A stretch of 64,000 nucleotides of DNA, from NCBI RefSeq assembly GCF_027270315.1, contig NZ_CP114413.1, positions 1,426,001 through 1,490,000 on the forward strand, given 5' to 3'. The DNA comes from Streptomyces cinnabarinus (GTDB lineage: Bacteria; Actinomycetota; Actinomycetes; Streptomycetales; Streptomycetaceae). The notes beneath the pieces were generated by a model, which worked only from the letters and a program-made list of their open reading frames with translations, was not told where the DNA came from and did no database searches. Within the stretch, counting starts at the first letter, position 1; the number at the start of each line of letters is the position of its first letter. Below, in pieces: positions 49,659-57,009 of this stretch. The position numbers and the translations under genes are program-made.

Positions 49659-50708
49659 TCACGCTCCCAGTGTCGGTGACTCCTCGTTGCCGGCGTCTGC
49701 CTCCGCTTGCTGGGGAACTTCAGGAGGTCCGGTCCAGTAGCGCTCTTCTGCACGCCATCGACGATCGAGAGAAGCCTTCCAGTTTGCTTGCAGGTCGGCC
49801 TCAAGCACCTCGTGGAGTCCGTCGGAGCGAGCCGCGTGCAGGCAGGAATCGATGACGAACTGCCGCGACCATTCGCATTCCTCGACAGTGATCGACTTGT
49901 ATGACTCGGCTACGGCATAGCTCTTCGAGCCATCCATATATCCGTCGACCCGAGGAACGCGCGCTTCGAAGCGTAGGTATTTCGGAAGGTCAATTCCGAG
50001 GCTAGTCACACGCAGTGCTGCCTGCATTTTCTCAACGATGTCCATCGTCTTAGCCAGTGAGGCTTCCAGGCTTCGACCGAGTCCGTGCTTGGGCCGGTCG
50101 AAGGTGGAGATGTTGTCGCCGAACGAAAAGGGGGAAGGGTAGCGGCCATCGAAGATGTCCCTGGCGTAGTACTGCATCAGGGCCTTCATCGCGAGGCCAA
50201 GTCCTGCCATGGCGTGCATGATGTCGCCTTGGTCGGCGTGAAGTTGTGCTTCGCGAAGCAAGCGGGCAACTTCCGGCTGGCTGACCAGGTCGAGCATGTC
50301 CACGGCATCGAAACTGACACCGAACACGAGTGGCGTAGCTACCGTGAGGAACTTCAGTGCGCAGCCCTGGCAGCGCTCGACGGTTTCAGCCGCCGGAATG
50401 ATCTACTTGTGCTTGAATCCGATACGAGCATGGTTCAGCTTGTCCATGTCGGCTTTGCCGGGGAGCGCGACCTGGCTCTGGGATTTGATCTGCCCCCAGT
50501 ACTCCAGGAAGTCAATCTTGGGGTTGACGTTCGTGCCGAGATGACTCGCGGCCAATCCTAGGAACAGTTCGACCGCGTCGTGGAACTTCAGGACGGCCGT
50601 CGAGGAGAGCGGGTGCACCAGACGACCCGCGTCGACGCCTTCCTGGTAGGCGTGCTTGACGAGCGCAAGTTGCTGAACCGTAGACGGCGTTAGCGATGAG
50701 GTCACCAT
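49659..50708 (-). pseudogene. HEPN-like gene interrupted by an in-frame TAG
   Basis: Two open segments (50708 to 50406 and about 50402 to 49659) share one frame and are separated only by TAG at 50403 to 50405; the sequence around it stays coding-like (FKHK, stop, IIPAAETVERCQGC). Read through, the product is about 349 residues. Residues 94 to 101 (ARIGFKHK) give the R-x4-H motif of HEPN ribonucleases, just before the stop. HEPN proteins act in abortive infection and toxin systems, so this may be a disabled defence gene. GC content is lower than in the structural genes. Confidence 0.6.
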
Positions 50709-50855
50709 AACTCCCAGTGCTGCGAATCCTCTTGGCATTGTGAGGGCGCTTGCCGGTCTCCCGCACGTTGTTATCCGGAGACCCCTGCGAAACGGAAGCG
50801 CGTCTCGATCCCTGGGCTCTCGAACTCCGACAGACCAGGGACCGAGATGGCTCGA

Positions 50856-51011
50856 TCAGCCGAGGGCCGTGCCGATGACGATGCTGACCAGGCCGACGGC
50901 TACGGTCGACAGACCGAGCGCGGCGGCCTGCTGCTTGGCGTACTTGCTCAGCAGTACCTGGCCAGCCATGGCAGCGACCATCAGGACGGCTGCCTGCTGC
51001 TTCTTCGACAT
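50856..51011 (-). CDS. 51-residue small membrane protein
   Basis: MSKKQQAAVLMVAAMAGQVL then 31 more residues give two hydrophobic segments (AVLMVAAMAGQVLL and STVAVGLVSIVIGTALG). The Shine-Dalgarno sequence AAAGGAGGTGAGGAGAG is near perfect, so it is likely strongly translated. It resembles no family known to me; a holin-like or superinfection role is possible. Confidence 0.7.
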   Translation of the reverse strand: MSKKQQAAVLMVAAMAGQVLLSKYAKQQAAALGLSTVAVGLVSIVIGTALG

Positions 51012-51072
51012 CTCTCCTCACCTCCTTTCAACAGAGTTGGGAGGCATGATGACACCTGGGTCTGACAATGCC
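51012..51072 (-). repeat. Leader of the 51-residue gene, copy A of a duplicated start region
   Basis: On the minus strand this reads TTGTCAG (possible -35), a CCCAAC block, GGAGGTGAGGAGAG and the ATG. The same order and spacing (57 against 58 bases from TTGTCAG to ATG) recurs at 52367 to 52428. Confidence 0.65.
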
Positions 51073-51176
51073 CTGTTATGACGGGGCTGTTGGTCGTTGG
51101 TCCAGGTTCAGCGAGTGTCGCGTCACAGGTTGGTCACTGTGCGTCCGCTGCACCGTGCTGGTGCCATGGTGCTGCT

Positions 51177-51713
51177 GTGAAGGTCTTGAGAACTCTGGCT
51201 ACCACAGCCCTGGTTGCCGCAGTCTGCGCGGCGTGCGGCTCCGACTCCGACTCCGACTCCGACAGCGGAGACGAGGTGCCGACGTCTCCCCCGCCCAGCA
51301 GCCAAGCGAGCACGCCGACGTCCTCGTCTCCGAGTCCCACTGTGGAGCCGTCGACTCAGGACTCGGCCAGCCCCACGGCCAGCAGGCCCGAGGCGACGCC
51401 GTCGGCGTCGGCGGCCCTTTTCCCGGGGCACTCGGTGCACCAGACCGCGGACAGTGTCATCGCGAACCGGGACTCGTACGGCGAGGGCTGGCCATGGAAG
51501 GCCGAGGACGTGGTGATGGCGTGCAGCGAGGCGATCGGCGGTGGGGCGTACCTGAACGCGTCGGACGGCGAGAACTACCTGCTCACCGGGACGATCACCG
51601 AGCCTGGCTTCGTCAAGGGCAACGCGGGAACGGACCTGTGGGACGGCAAGGACGGCGACGCGTACGCGTTGTGGCTCGACGCCGGCGCCAAGTTCTGCCC
51701 AGGCGGATCCTGA
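51177..51713 (+). CDS. Putative lipoprotein
   Basis: This 178-residue secreted protein has a signal sequence (MKVLRTLATTALVAAVCAAC) with a lipobox-like AAC at the end, a Ser/Asp/Pro/Thr linker (about 25 to 80), and a compact extracellular domain with two cysteines (VMACSEAIGGG; AKFCPGG). GTG at 51177. It runs against the surrounding leftward phage genes, marking it as an accessory or moron gene. Confidence 0.65.
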   Translation: MKVLRTLATTALVAAVCAACGSDSDSDSDSGDEVPTSPPPSSQASTPTSSSPSPTVEPSTQDSASPTASRPEATPSASAALFPGHSVHQTADSVIANRDSYGEGWPWKAEDVVMACSEAIGGGAYLNASDGENYLLTGTITEPGFVKGNAGTDLWDGKDGDAYALWLDAGAKFCPGGS

Positions 51714-51745
51714 GGAGCGGCGGTCCGTTGCGGCAGACTGCACGC

Positions 51746-52342
51746 GTGCACATATTTCTCGCTTCCCCTGAGACAGATGTCGCGTGGGTGACCGTTGCTG
51801 GCGTGGCCGTTGGCGGCCTTATTGCCGGTGTCTTCACGCTCTGGGGTGTTCACCGCACCAACGAGACGCAACGCAAGATCGCTCGGGACCAAGTAGATGC
51901 CACGGAGCGAGCTTCGCGTCGTGAGCAGCGGCGGACGGCGTACGCGGACCTCGTGATTGCCGTTGAACGTGTACGCGACATGATCGAACCGATAGGAGCG
52001 CTGATCAGTAAAAGCTGGCCCGTAGCACGGCCGTTGTCCGAAGGCGACGGGCAACGGGCGGACGAACTCGTGGACGAGCTGCGGCAGCGATACGAGGCGG
52101 CATTCCAGCGTGCGCAGATCGTGCGCATCGAGGGGCCCTCGGACATCCAGGAACTCATCCCTGAACTCATCTTCGCCATGGCCGACATGCGTGAGGCCGC
52201 GCGCAGGAGGTTGGAAGACGCCAAGGCAGGGAGGAGGCCCAACGAGATCGAGATCAGGTGGAACGAGAGCGTGAGGACACTCCACGGACGGCTCGATGAG
52301 TTGGTCACCAAGGCGTCGGCCGTATTGGAGGAGTCGGCCTGA
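51746..52342 (+). CDS. Membrane-anchored helical protein
   Basis: This 198-residue protein has one N-terminal membrane helix (WVTVAGVAVGGLIAGVFTLW) followed by long charged helices (RKIARDQVDATERASRREQR onward) likely to form a coiled coil in the cytoplasm. It is 32 bases after the lipoprotein gene. Such proteins are common in actinobacteria, and function is unknown. Confidence 0.68.
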   Translation: MHIFLASPETDVAWVTVAGVAVGGLIAGVFTLWGVHRTNETQRKIARDQVDATERASRREQRRTAYADLVIAVERVRDMIEPIGALISKSWPVARPLSEGDGQRADELVDELRQRYEAAFQRAQIVRIEGPSDIQELIPELIFAMADMREAARRRLEDAKAGRRPNEIEIRWNESVRTLHGRLDELVTKASAVLEESA

Positions 52343-52366
52343 ACGGGCCTTCTGGTTCTTCGACAT

Positions 52367-52428
52367 CTCTCTTCACCTCCCTCCTGGTGGTGTTGGGGCG
52401 CAGCATGCCATGAGGGACTGACAACGCC
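52367..52428 (-). repeat. Leader copy B with truncated start of a second 51-residue-like gene
   Basis: The minus strand shows TTGTCAG, a CCCAAC block, GGGAGGTGAAGAGAG and ATG (52366), followed by MSKNQKA, close to the first codons of the gene at 51011. After about 7 codons the similarity ends and the frame runs antisense to the rightward gene, so this is a beheaded duplicate. Confidence 0.6.
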
Positions 52429-52695
52429 TTTGGGCGCGACGGTAGTTGTTTGCGGGCCAGAAGGATTGAGGCGGCCTGCACGCTATGCGCTGGGGACACT
52501 GGGCTGTAGGGCTGCGTCCCGGAATAGTGTCGTGGCGCCCGAGGCTTCTCGGTGGACGAGCGCCACGGTCGTGCACTGCGCCGCCTCGAACCAGAAAAAC
52601 TTGCAACAAGATTGAAATCGAAACTCCTTGACATATCAGGGATAGCGCCTGAAGCATCGGTCGGACTTGGCTGACTCTCTCGAAGGGGTACCACG
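52429..52695 (+). promoter_or_regulatory. Gene-free stretch with a candidate rightward promoter
   Basis: Together with leader copy B this 353-base interval holds no other convincing gene. It contains TTGACA (52629 to 52634) as a -35 candidate for the 33-residue gene; no strong -10 is seen at 17 bases. GAAGGGG lies upstream of the ATG at 52696. Confidence 0.4.
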
Positions 52696-52797
52696 ATGCG
52701 TATCGAAGTTCGTCGATTCGGGTGGCCGTCCCTTGTGGCTCTCACGGCGGCGCTCCTATGCATAGCTGGAGGCATTGTGATGGCCGTGATCAGCTGA
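52696..52797 (+). CDS. 33-residue single-span membrane peptide
   Basis: The frame MRIEVRRFGWPSLVALTAAL then LCIAGGIVMAVIS is a basic N-terminus followed by one hydrophobic helix. It has a GAAGGGG ribosome site and a TTGACA upstream. Short single-span peptides of this kind include type I toxins and membrane regulators, but no antisense RNA is evident. Confidence 0.5.
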   Translation: MRIEVRRFGWPSLVALTAALLCIAGGIVMAVIS

Positions 52798-52844
52798 GAC
52801 GACAGGTCTCTCGATTCCGGATTCTTACTCCTTCCGGGTCGATG

Positions 52845-52872
52845 TTGTGGTGTGCTGGCCAGCACACCACAA
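52845..52872. promoter_or_regulatory. 28-bp perfect palindrome
   Basis: TTGTGGTGTGCTGG is followed directly by its exact reverse complement, centred at 52858/52859. It lies 60 bases upstream of the 120-residue gene and 47 bases past the membrane peptide gene. There is no T tract, so an operator for a dimeric regulator is more likely than a terminator. Confidence 0.65.
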
Positions 52873-52932
52873 TGCGGAGTGTCACCAGCCCTACGCTCAG
52901 CGTGGAGATTTCCGCGGCACAGGAGACAGCGC

Positions 52933-53295
52933 GTGGCTATGCATATGTCAAGCACCAGCGGCCGATACATCCCGGACCGAAAGGACTTCGTCCTCGGCAT
53001 TGTGGACGGTTGGGCCAAGGAGAGAGGTAAAGAGGGATCTCCAGCGCTCAGTGCCATCACTGACTACATCCTGGGTCCGAGAGTCCTGGTGCCGGACCAG
53101 GAATGGGAGACGCGAGCCTCAACGGAACTCGACGAAGATCGAACTCGGGAAATCCTGGAGGAGTGCCTCGACGCCCTCGATAAGCACCGCGACATCTCAA
53201 CCATTCCGCCGGAAGAAGTAGCCCAAGAGGCCGACCCCATCTTTGGTGACGTCCAGAAGAAGAAGCGTTGCCCCTGGCCTTTCCATCGCTGCTGA
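52933..53295 (+). CDS. Unrecognised 120-residue helical protein
   Basis: This soluble, charged protein (YIPDRKDFVLGIVDGWAKER; EILEECLDALDKHRDI) ends in a basic Cys-containing tail (KKKRCPWPFHRC). GTG at 52933 follows AGGAGA; ATGs at 52939 and 52945 are alternatives. Only 17 bases separate it from the next membrane gene, suggesting a functional pair. Codon use is less GC-rich than that of the phage structural genes. Confidence 0.6.
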   Translation: MAMHMSSTSGRYIPDRKDFVLGIVDGWAKERGKEGSPALSAITDYILGPRVLVPDQEWETRASTELDEDRTREILEECLDALDKHRDISTIPPEEVAQEADPIFGDVQKKKRCPWPFHRC

Positions 53296-53312
53296 CCTGA
53301 CGGGGAGTCAAG

Positions 53313-53774
53313 ATGGTGAGCGCCGACAGCGGCTCTTCGAACGAGAAAAAAGCGGTGTCAACCGAAGAACACAACACAGGGGAGCCAGAAGACAAGAGGG
53401 CAGCGCTCAATACAATCGGTACACTCACGAATTCCTTGATCACTCTTGCGACCGGCACACTGGCGCTGACTGTCGCGCTACTGAAGAGTATCTACGGCGA
53501 GGGAGACTGGGAGTGGGCCATGTGGACCGGGTGGGGCCTGCTCGCCGGTTCGGTCTTGCTCGGCTTCGTCGTCCTCGGCCAACAGATCAGCTTGTTGGCG
53601 GAGTCTGACCTCAAGCCTCGGGGCGGTCTCCTGGAGTGGCTTGGCCTGATCCACCTACTCACGGTCACGGCCGGCCTGGTCCTTCTCGCCATCTTCGCCC
53701 AACAGAACGTAGGAGTGGGCACAAAGGATAGTTCGCCGCCTGCGACAAGCCCCACGGCCTCGGCCGAACAGTGA
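53313..53774 (+). CDS. Three-span membrane protein paired with the upstream gene
   Basis: This 153-residue protein has a disordered N-terminus, three predicted membrane helices (SLITLATGTLALTVALLKSI, GLLAGSVLLGFVVLGQQISL, LTVTAGLVLLAIFAQ) and a Ser/Thr tail. No family recognised. The soluble-plus-membrane pair is typical of phage superinfection-exclusion or abortive infection modules, but that is inference. Confidence 0.62.
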   Translation: MVSADSGSSNEKKAVSTEEHNTGEPEDKRAALNTIGTLTNSLITLATGTLALTVALLKSIYGEGDWEWAMWTGWGLLAGSVLLGFVVLGQQISLLAESDLKPRGGLLEWLGLIHLLTVTAGLVLLAIFAQQNVGVGTKDSSPPATSPTASAEQ

Positions 53775-53898
53775 CAGCAGCTATGCCGATCCAGATCGCC
53801 AACGTCGTGTGCGGCCAGCCGGAGGGCCGCTCGGCACACCCATGACGCTAGGCGATGTACGGCCGCCTTGTACGCCTACCCCTATCAAGGGCTCACCG

Positions 53899-54411
53899 TC
53901 AGCATTCGTCCCGGCCTTGATCATCCGGCCAGCGGCGCTGGAACTCAGCCTGTGAGATCTGGCCCGCCTGGAGTGCACTGACATCGAGCTCTCGGGCCGC
54001 CCAACGCCTGAGCTCCTCGTCCGGAGCGTTGTTCAGGACGCTGAGGGCGTGGTCATCCTGCTTGGCACGATCAGGTGGCTCTGCGGCGCCCTCGTTCAGC
54101 CCACGGGCAAGCCTGCACCTATCACGGTGGCTGCCCGTGCGCACGGCTCTCGCAGGCGGTGCGGTGCGGCAGCTGGTCCCTGGCGAAGCTCCGCAGTAGG
54201 GGCACTCGACCTTGCGCGTCACCTCCTCCTCGGCCATCTTCCGCTCCTGTGCCTCGCGCCAGCGATCCATCCTGACCTCGTCCGCCGCACGATTGCGCTC
54301 GACTCGTTCGTCGTGGGCACGCATCGCATCGGTGATCGCGGCGATGGAGTCAAGGCCGTCCGTGAGACCTTGCAGCAGAGCTTGGAGCGCGGCGGCGAGC
54401 TCATCCCACAT
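53899..54411 (-). CDS. Zinc-finger-containing phage early protein
   Basis: This 170-residue protein has an N-terminal helical half and CPYCGASPGTSC, a compact Cys4 knuckle widespread in Streptomyces phages and conjugative elements, followed by a basic segment and helical end (RRWAARELDVSALQAG). Possibly nucleic-acid binding. ATG at 54411 begins MWDELAAALQALLQG. Confidence 0.65.
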   Translation of the reverse strand: MWDELAAALQALLQGLTDGLDSIAAITDAMRAHDERVERNRAADEVRMDRWREAQERKMAEEEVTRKVECPYCGASPGTSCRTAPPARAVRTGSHRDRCRLARGLNEGAAEPPDRAKQDDHALSVLNNAPDEELRRWAARELDVSALQAGQISQAEFQRRWPDDQGRDEC

Positions 54412-54517
54412 CGCCGTAGCGGCCGCGTCCAGCTCCCTGCCGGGCCCAGCTGAGGCGCTCCTGAAACCGGCTAAGGTCGCGCGCGAACTGGAGCATGTTC
54501 AAAGGCTGTTCAGTCAC
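54401..54517 (-). CDS. Possible 38-residue protein
   Basis: GTG at 54517, with GGCAGGA upstream, opens a frame MTEQPLNMLQFARDLSRFQE then 18 residues, ending by overlapping the next gene's start by 11 bases. It fills the gap between two phage genes. Small and unverified. Confidence 0.45.
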   Translation of the reverse strand: MTEQPLNMLQFARDLSRFQERLSWARQGAGRGRYGDVG

Positions 54518-54521
54518 ACAG

Positions 54522-54923
54522 TCATCCTGCCCCTCCGCGCCGATAGCCACGTCGGCTTTCGAGGGCCTTGGTGACGGTGGCTCCGTACCAGCGGTTCACG
54601 TCGTCGGTGGTGTCGTCGGGGGCTGGCCAGCGGCCTCGGGCGCGGTCGGCGCGGATGGTGGCGGCCTTGATGCCGATGCCCGCGTTCTCCAGCTCGGTGG
54701 CGGTGTAGAGGCGGCGGGGTTCTAGTTCGGCGGCCTGGCGGTCGATGTGGTCGCGGATGAAGTCGTCGACGTCGTCCGGGTTGTAGAGCCGCCAGCGGCC
54801 TCGCCGTTCATTGAGGGGTGCGGGCCAGTGGGGGTGGCGGGTCCATGTCTTGCTGACTGTGGTCTGGGGTCGTCCTGTGCGGCGGGCGATGTCGGCGACG
54901 GTCTCGGGGGTGCGGTCTACCAT
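54522..54923 (-). CDS. Phage DNA-binding protein with two HTH-like regions
   Basis: This 133-residue protein has a helix-turn-helix at TVADIARRTGRPQTTVSKTW followed by a wing-like GRWRLYNPDDVDDFI, and a second similar unit at LYTATELENAGIGIKAATIR. Two winged or excisionase-like domains in tandem suggest a regulator of phage gene expression. ATG at 54923 follows AGAAGGACGGCCCCC. Confidence 0.72.
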   Translation of the reverse strand: MVDRTPETVADIARRTGRPQTTVSKTWTRHPHWPAPLNERRGRWRLYNPDDVDDFIRDHIDRQAAELEPRRLYTATELENAGIGIKAATIRADRARGRWPAPDDTTDDVNRWYGATVTKALESRRGYRRGGAG

Positions 54924-55030
54924 GGGGGCCGTCCTTCTATTGAGGGATGGATCGACCGGCGGGGGTTTCGCAACGGCGTTCGCGCTGAGGCTTCGGCCTG
55001 GCTCCCGCCGGTCGCCGATCTTGCATGGGG

Positions 55031-55057
55031 CTGCCCCCGGCTGGGTGCCGGGGGCAG
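55031..55057 (-). terminator. Hairpin terminator after the 124-residue gene
   Basis: CTGCCCCCGG pairs with CCGGGGGCAG over a 7-base loop, 11 bases beyond the stop at 55069. Confidence 0.65.
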
Positions 55058-55068
55058 TGGTCGTTAGG

Positions 55069-55443
55069 TCAGTTCCGGCTGCTCAGGAGCCACAGGTGGA
55101 GCCTCCCCAGCGCATCCTCTGCGTAGAGGAGGTTGGCGGAGATTCCCTCGATCCTGGTGATCCTGTACTCATGCTCGGAGCAGAGCGTGTACAGGTCGAT
55201 CGCTGCCAGCCAGTGGATGCAACCGGTGTGCAGCAGGGCTGCCTGGTCCTCACCCATCGGCTGGTCTGCGGCCAGTTCGTCGACTCGGATCACCGCAGGG
55301 ACGGCTTCCCTGCTGGAGACCCGCCCCTCGACGGGGAGTCGCAGCGGCACGGGGAGCAGTCCGCAGATGTCGACGAGGATCGAGTAGACCTGGGAGATTC
55401 CGAGGGCTAGCACCCTCAGCATCTCGTCCTCTCGGTCAGCCAT
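55069..55443 (-). CDS. Hypothetical phage protein
   Basis: This 124-residue protein, mostly helical (LRVLALGISQVYSILVDICG; CIHWLAAIDLYTLCSEHEYR), has no recognised family. ATG at 55443 has AAAGGAAGG upstream and is the first gene after the promoter-operator at 55510 to 55549, with a terminator at its end. Likely regulatory or accessory. Confidence 0.62.
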   Translation of the reverse strand: MADREDEMLRVLALGISQVYSILVDICGLLPVPLRLPVEGRVSSREAVPAVIRVDELAADQPMGEDQAALLHTGCIHWLAAIDLYTLCSEHEYRITRIEGISANLLYAEDALGRLHLWLLSSRN

Positions 55444-55509
55444 GTTGGCCTTCCTTTCCTCTGTTGAGTTGAGATGGATCGGAGGGTTGGGGTTCGCAGC
55501 CCCTCACCT

Positions 55510-55549
55510 CTTGAGTAGTACTTTACAGCGCTTGAGTAGTGAATTGCAA
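55510..55549 (-). promoter_or_regulatory. Promoter with two operator-like direct repeats
   Basis: On the minus strand TTGCAA (55549 to 55544) and TAAAGT (55525 to 55520) are spaced 18 bases, a good sigma70-like promoter. ACTACTCAAG occurs twice, inside the spacer (55540 to 55531) and just after the -10 (55519 to 55510), 21 bases apart or two helical turns. This fits repressor or activator binding. Confidence 0.6.
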
Positions 55550-55568
55550 CACCCTGGGGCGAGAAAGA

Positions 55569-55596
55569 GGCCCCGGATCTACGCCGACCCGGGGCC
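55569..55596 (-). terminator. Terminator ending the early-gene chain
   Basis: GGCCCCGG pairs with CCGGGGCC around a 12-base loop, followed on the minus strand by TCTTTCTC. It lies 12 bases past the 72-residue gene and just upstream of the next promoter. Confidence 0.68.
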
Positions 55597-55607
55597 AGGC
55601 TCAGCCT

Positions 55608-55826
55608 CTACGCGAGGCGCCAGCCGGAGAGGCGCTGGTCGTCTCCGACGTCGGCCGTCAGCCGGTGCCCTGGGAGATCGTCCACGGTGACGCCGACAGC
55701 TGCGGCGATGTCGGCGGCCGGGTAGCGCTCCGGCTCGGCGCGCTCCCCCGGCGGGACGTCGGCAACGACCTCAGCCTCGTCGCCGACGAGCAGCAGGATG
55801 CGAACAGATACACGCTCGGTGGTCAT
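55608..55826 (-). CDS. Small hypothetical phage protein
   Basis: This 72-residue acidic protein (VSVRILLLVGDEAEVVADVP; ERYPAADIAAAVGVTVDDLP) has no known family. It is the last gene before the terminator. Confidence 0.58.
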   Translation of the reverse strand: MTTERVSVRILLLVGDEAEVVADVPPGERAEPERYPAADIAAAVGVTVDDLPGHRLTADVGDDQRLSGWRLA

Positions 55827-55830
55827 GGGG

Positions 55831-56070
55831 TCATCCTCCCGTGGACGGGTGCGTCATGGCCGGAGGTACAACGACGGAGAGATAGGCGCGGGTGCCGTCG
55901 CTGCCGCGCATGGGCCAGTAGGAGGCGGGGCCGAGGTTCGCGGCCTGCTGGAGCGCGACGACCAGCTGGCGCACGGCCGCGTCGTCGCCCATGAGCCAGA
56001 CGTCGACCGGCGAGGGCCCGGCGCTGTCACCGCGGCGGTCCGTCGTGCGGCGGGGATGTCGGTCGGTCAC
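55831..56070 (-). CDS. Small hypothetical phage protein
   Basis: This 79-residue protein starts with GTG at 56070, overlapping the stop of the repaired upstream gene (GTGA). The body is VWLMGDDAAVRQLVVALQQA then a strand-rich end (TRAYLSVVVPPA). In the database-style frame it appears fused to the upstream membrane gene only because of that gene's frameshift. Confidence 0.55.
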   Translation of the reverse strand: MTDRHPRRTTDRRGDSAGPSPVDVWLMGDDAAVRQLVVALQQAANLGPASYWPMRGSDGTRAYLSVVVPPAMTHPSTGG

Positions 56071-56499
56071 GAGTGGTCCCCTCCGGCGATGACGGCCGCG
56101 GCGACTGCGATCCAGCCCCTGTGCCAGGACTGGTCCGTTGACGAAGCCCTTGGAACCGATGTGCTCCAGAAGCCAGCGGACCGGCCACCGGCGATCGAAG
56201 AACCCGTGCGTGCCCATCGAGACGGCGAGCCCCGCCGCCAGACAGGTCCAGGACATGTGAAGCGGAAGGACGGCCCACACCAGCGCCAGCATCGCGACCA
56301 TCACCAAGTGGTACCGGGCTACGCGTCCCAGGCACGCCCCCCAGCCCCGCCGCGGGCTCACGCCGTCGACGACCTCTGCCTCCGACGGCGCCGCCTTGCC
56401 AACGGCCTGGTGGTCGGTCTGCCCGATCACATGATCAGCGAGATTGTGAGCGACAGAGAGCACCGTCGCGAACGTCGCAACCTGATCGATGGAGGTCAT
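56067..56499 (-). pseudogene. Membrane protein gene with a single-base frameshift
   Basis: The frame from ATG 56499 encodes a small membrane protein (AHNLADHVIGQTDHQAVGKA; VAMLALVWAVLPLHMSWTCL; GLAVSMGTHGFFDRRWPVRW), resembling a DUF3307-like family common in Streptomyces elements. Around 56137 to 56145 the expected C-terminus jumps one frame: TDQSWHRGWIAVAAAVIAGG then DHS and a stop at 56067 to 56069. A one-base insertion, or a base-calling error, is implied. Confidence 0.55.
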
Positions 56500-56546
56500 C
56501 AGAAACCACCTGCGGATACGAGGCCGCGACCAGTAGCGTCTGCAGA

Positions 56547-57005
56547 ATGCGCCGCTTTGTGCTCGACTCCAACGCGATCGACCCGATAGCTGACACCCCG
56601 GGGGCCTACGAGGCCACTCGGGCCGCGATCGTCGACGGCAAGATCGAACTCCTGATCACACACGTCAACATCGACGAGCTCGCAGCGATCCCAGACCTGG
56701 ATCGGCGCTCGTTCCTGCTCTTGCTCCTCTGTGACCTCGGCACCCTTGTCCCCACGGGCGCGGCGGCTTTGGACTACTCGCGACTGGACTTCTGCCGCCT
56801 CAACGACGACGAGGAAGTCACCGAGGCGCTGCGGTCCGGCAACATCGACCACACGCGCGACGCCCTGATCGCCGTCACGGCAGACTTCGAACAGTGCGCC
56901 CTCGTCACAAACGAGAAGCGCCTCACCAATCGATCGCGAGACCGCGGGATCGAGGTCCTCACTACACGCGACCTCCTTGCCGAGATCGGATTCCAAATAC
57001 CCTAA
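56547..57005 (+). CDS. PIN-domain ribonuclease-like protein
   Basis: This 152-residue PIN fold has acidic residues at the expected places: D7 in FVLDSNAID, E44 in HVNIDELAAI, D105 and D113 in RDALIAVTADFEQCALVTNE. PIN proteins are metal-dependent RNases, often toxins of VapC type. It is rightward among leftward genes, with no antitoxin-like neighbour, and its end abuts a broken membrane gene, so it appears inserted. Confidence 0.78.
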   Translation: MRRFVLDSNAIDPIADTPGAYEATRAAIVDGKIELLITHVNIDELAAIPDLDRRSFLLLLLCDLGTLVPTGAAALDYSRLDFCRLNDDEEVTEALRSGNIDHTRDALIAVTADFEQCALVTNEKRLTNRSRDRGIEVLTTRDLLAEIGFQIP

Positions 57006-57009
57006 CTGC

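Noticed and set aside
51575..52366. 263-codon minus-strand frame beginning MSKNQKA
   Set aside because: Only the leader and first codons resemble a real gene (the 51-residue protein). The rest is antisense to the rightward membrane protein gene.
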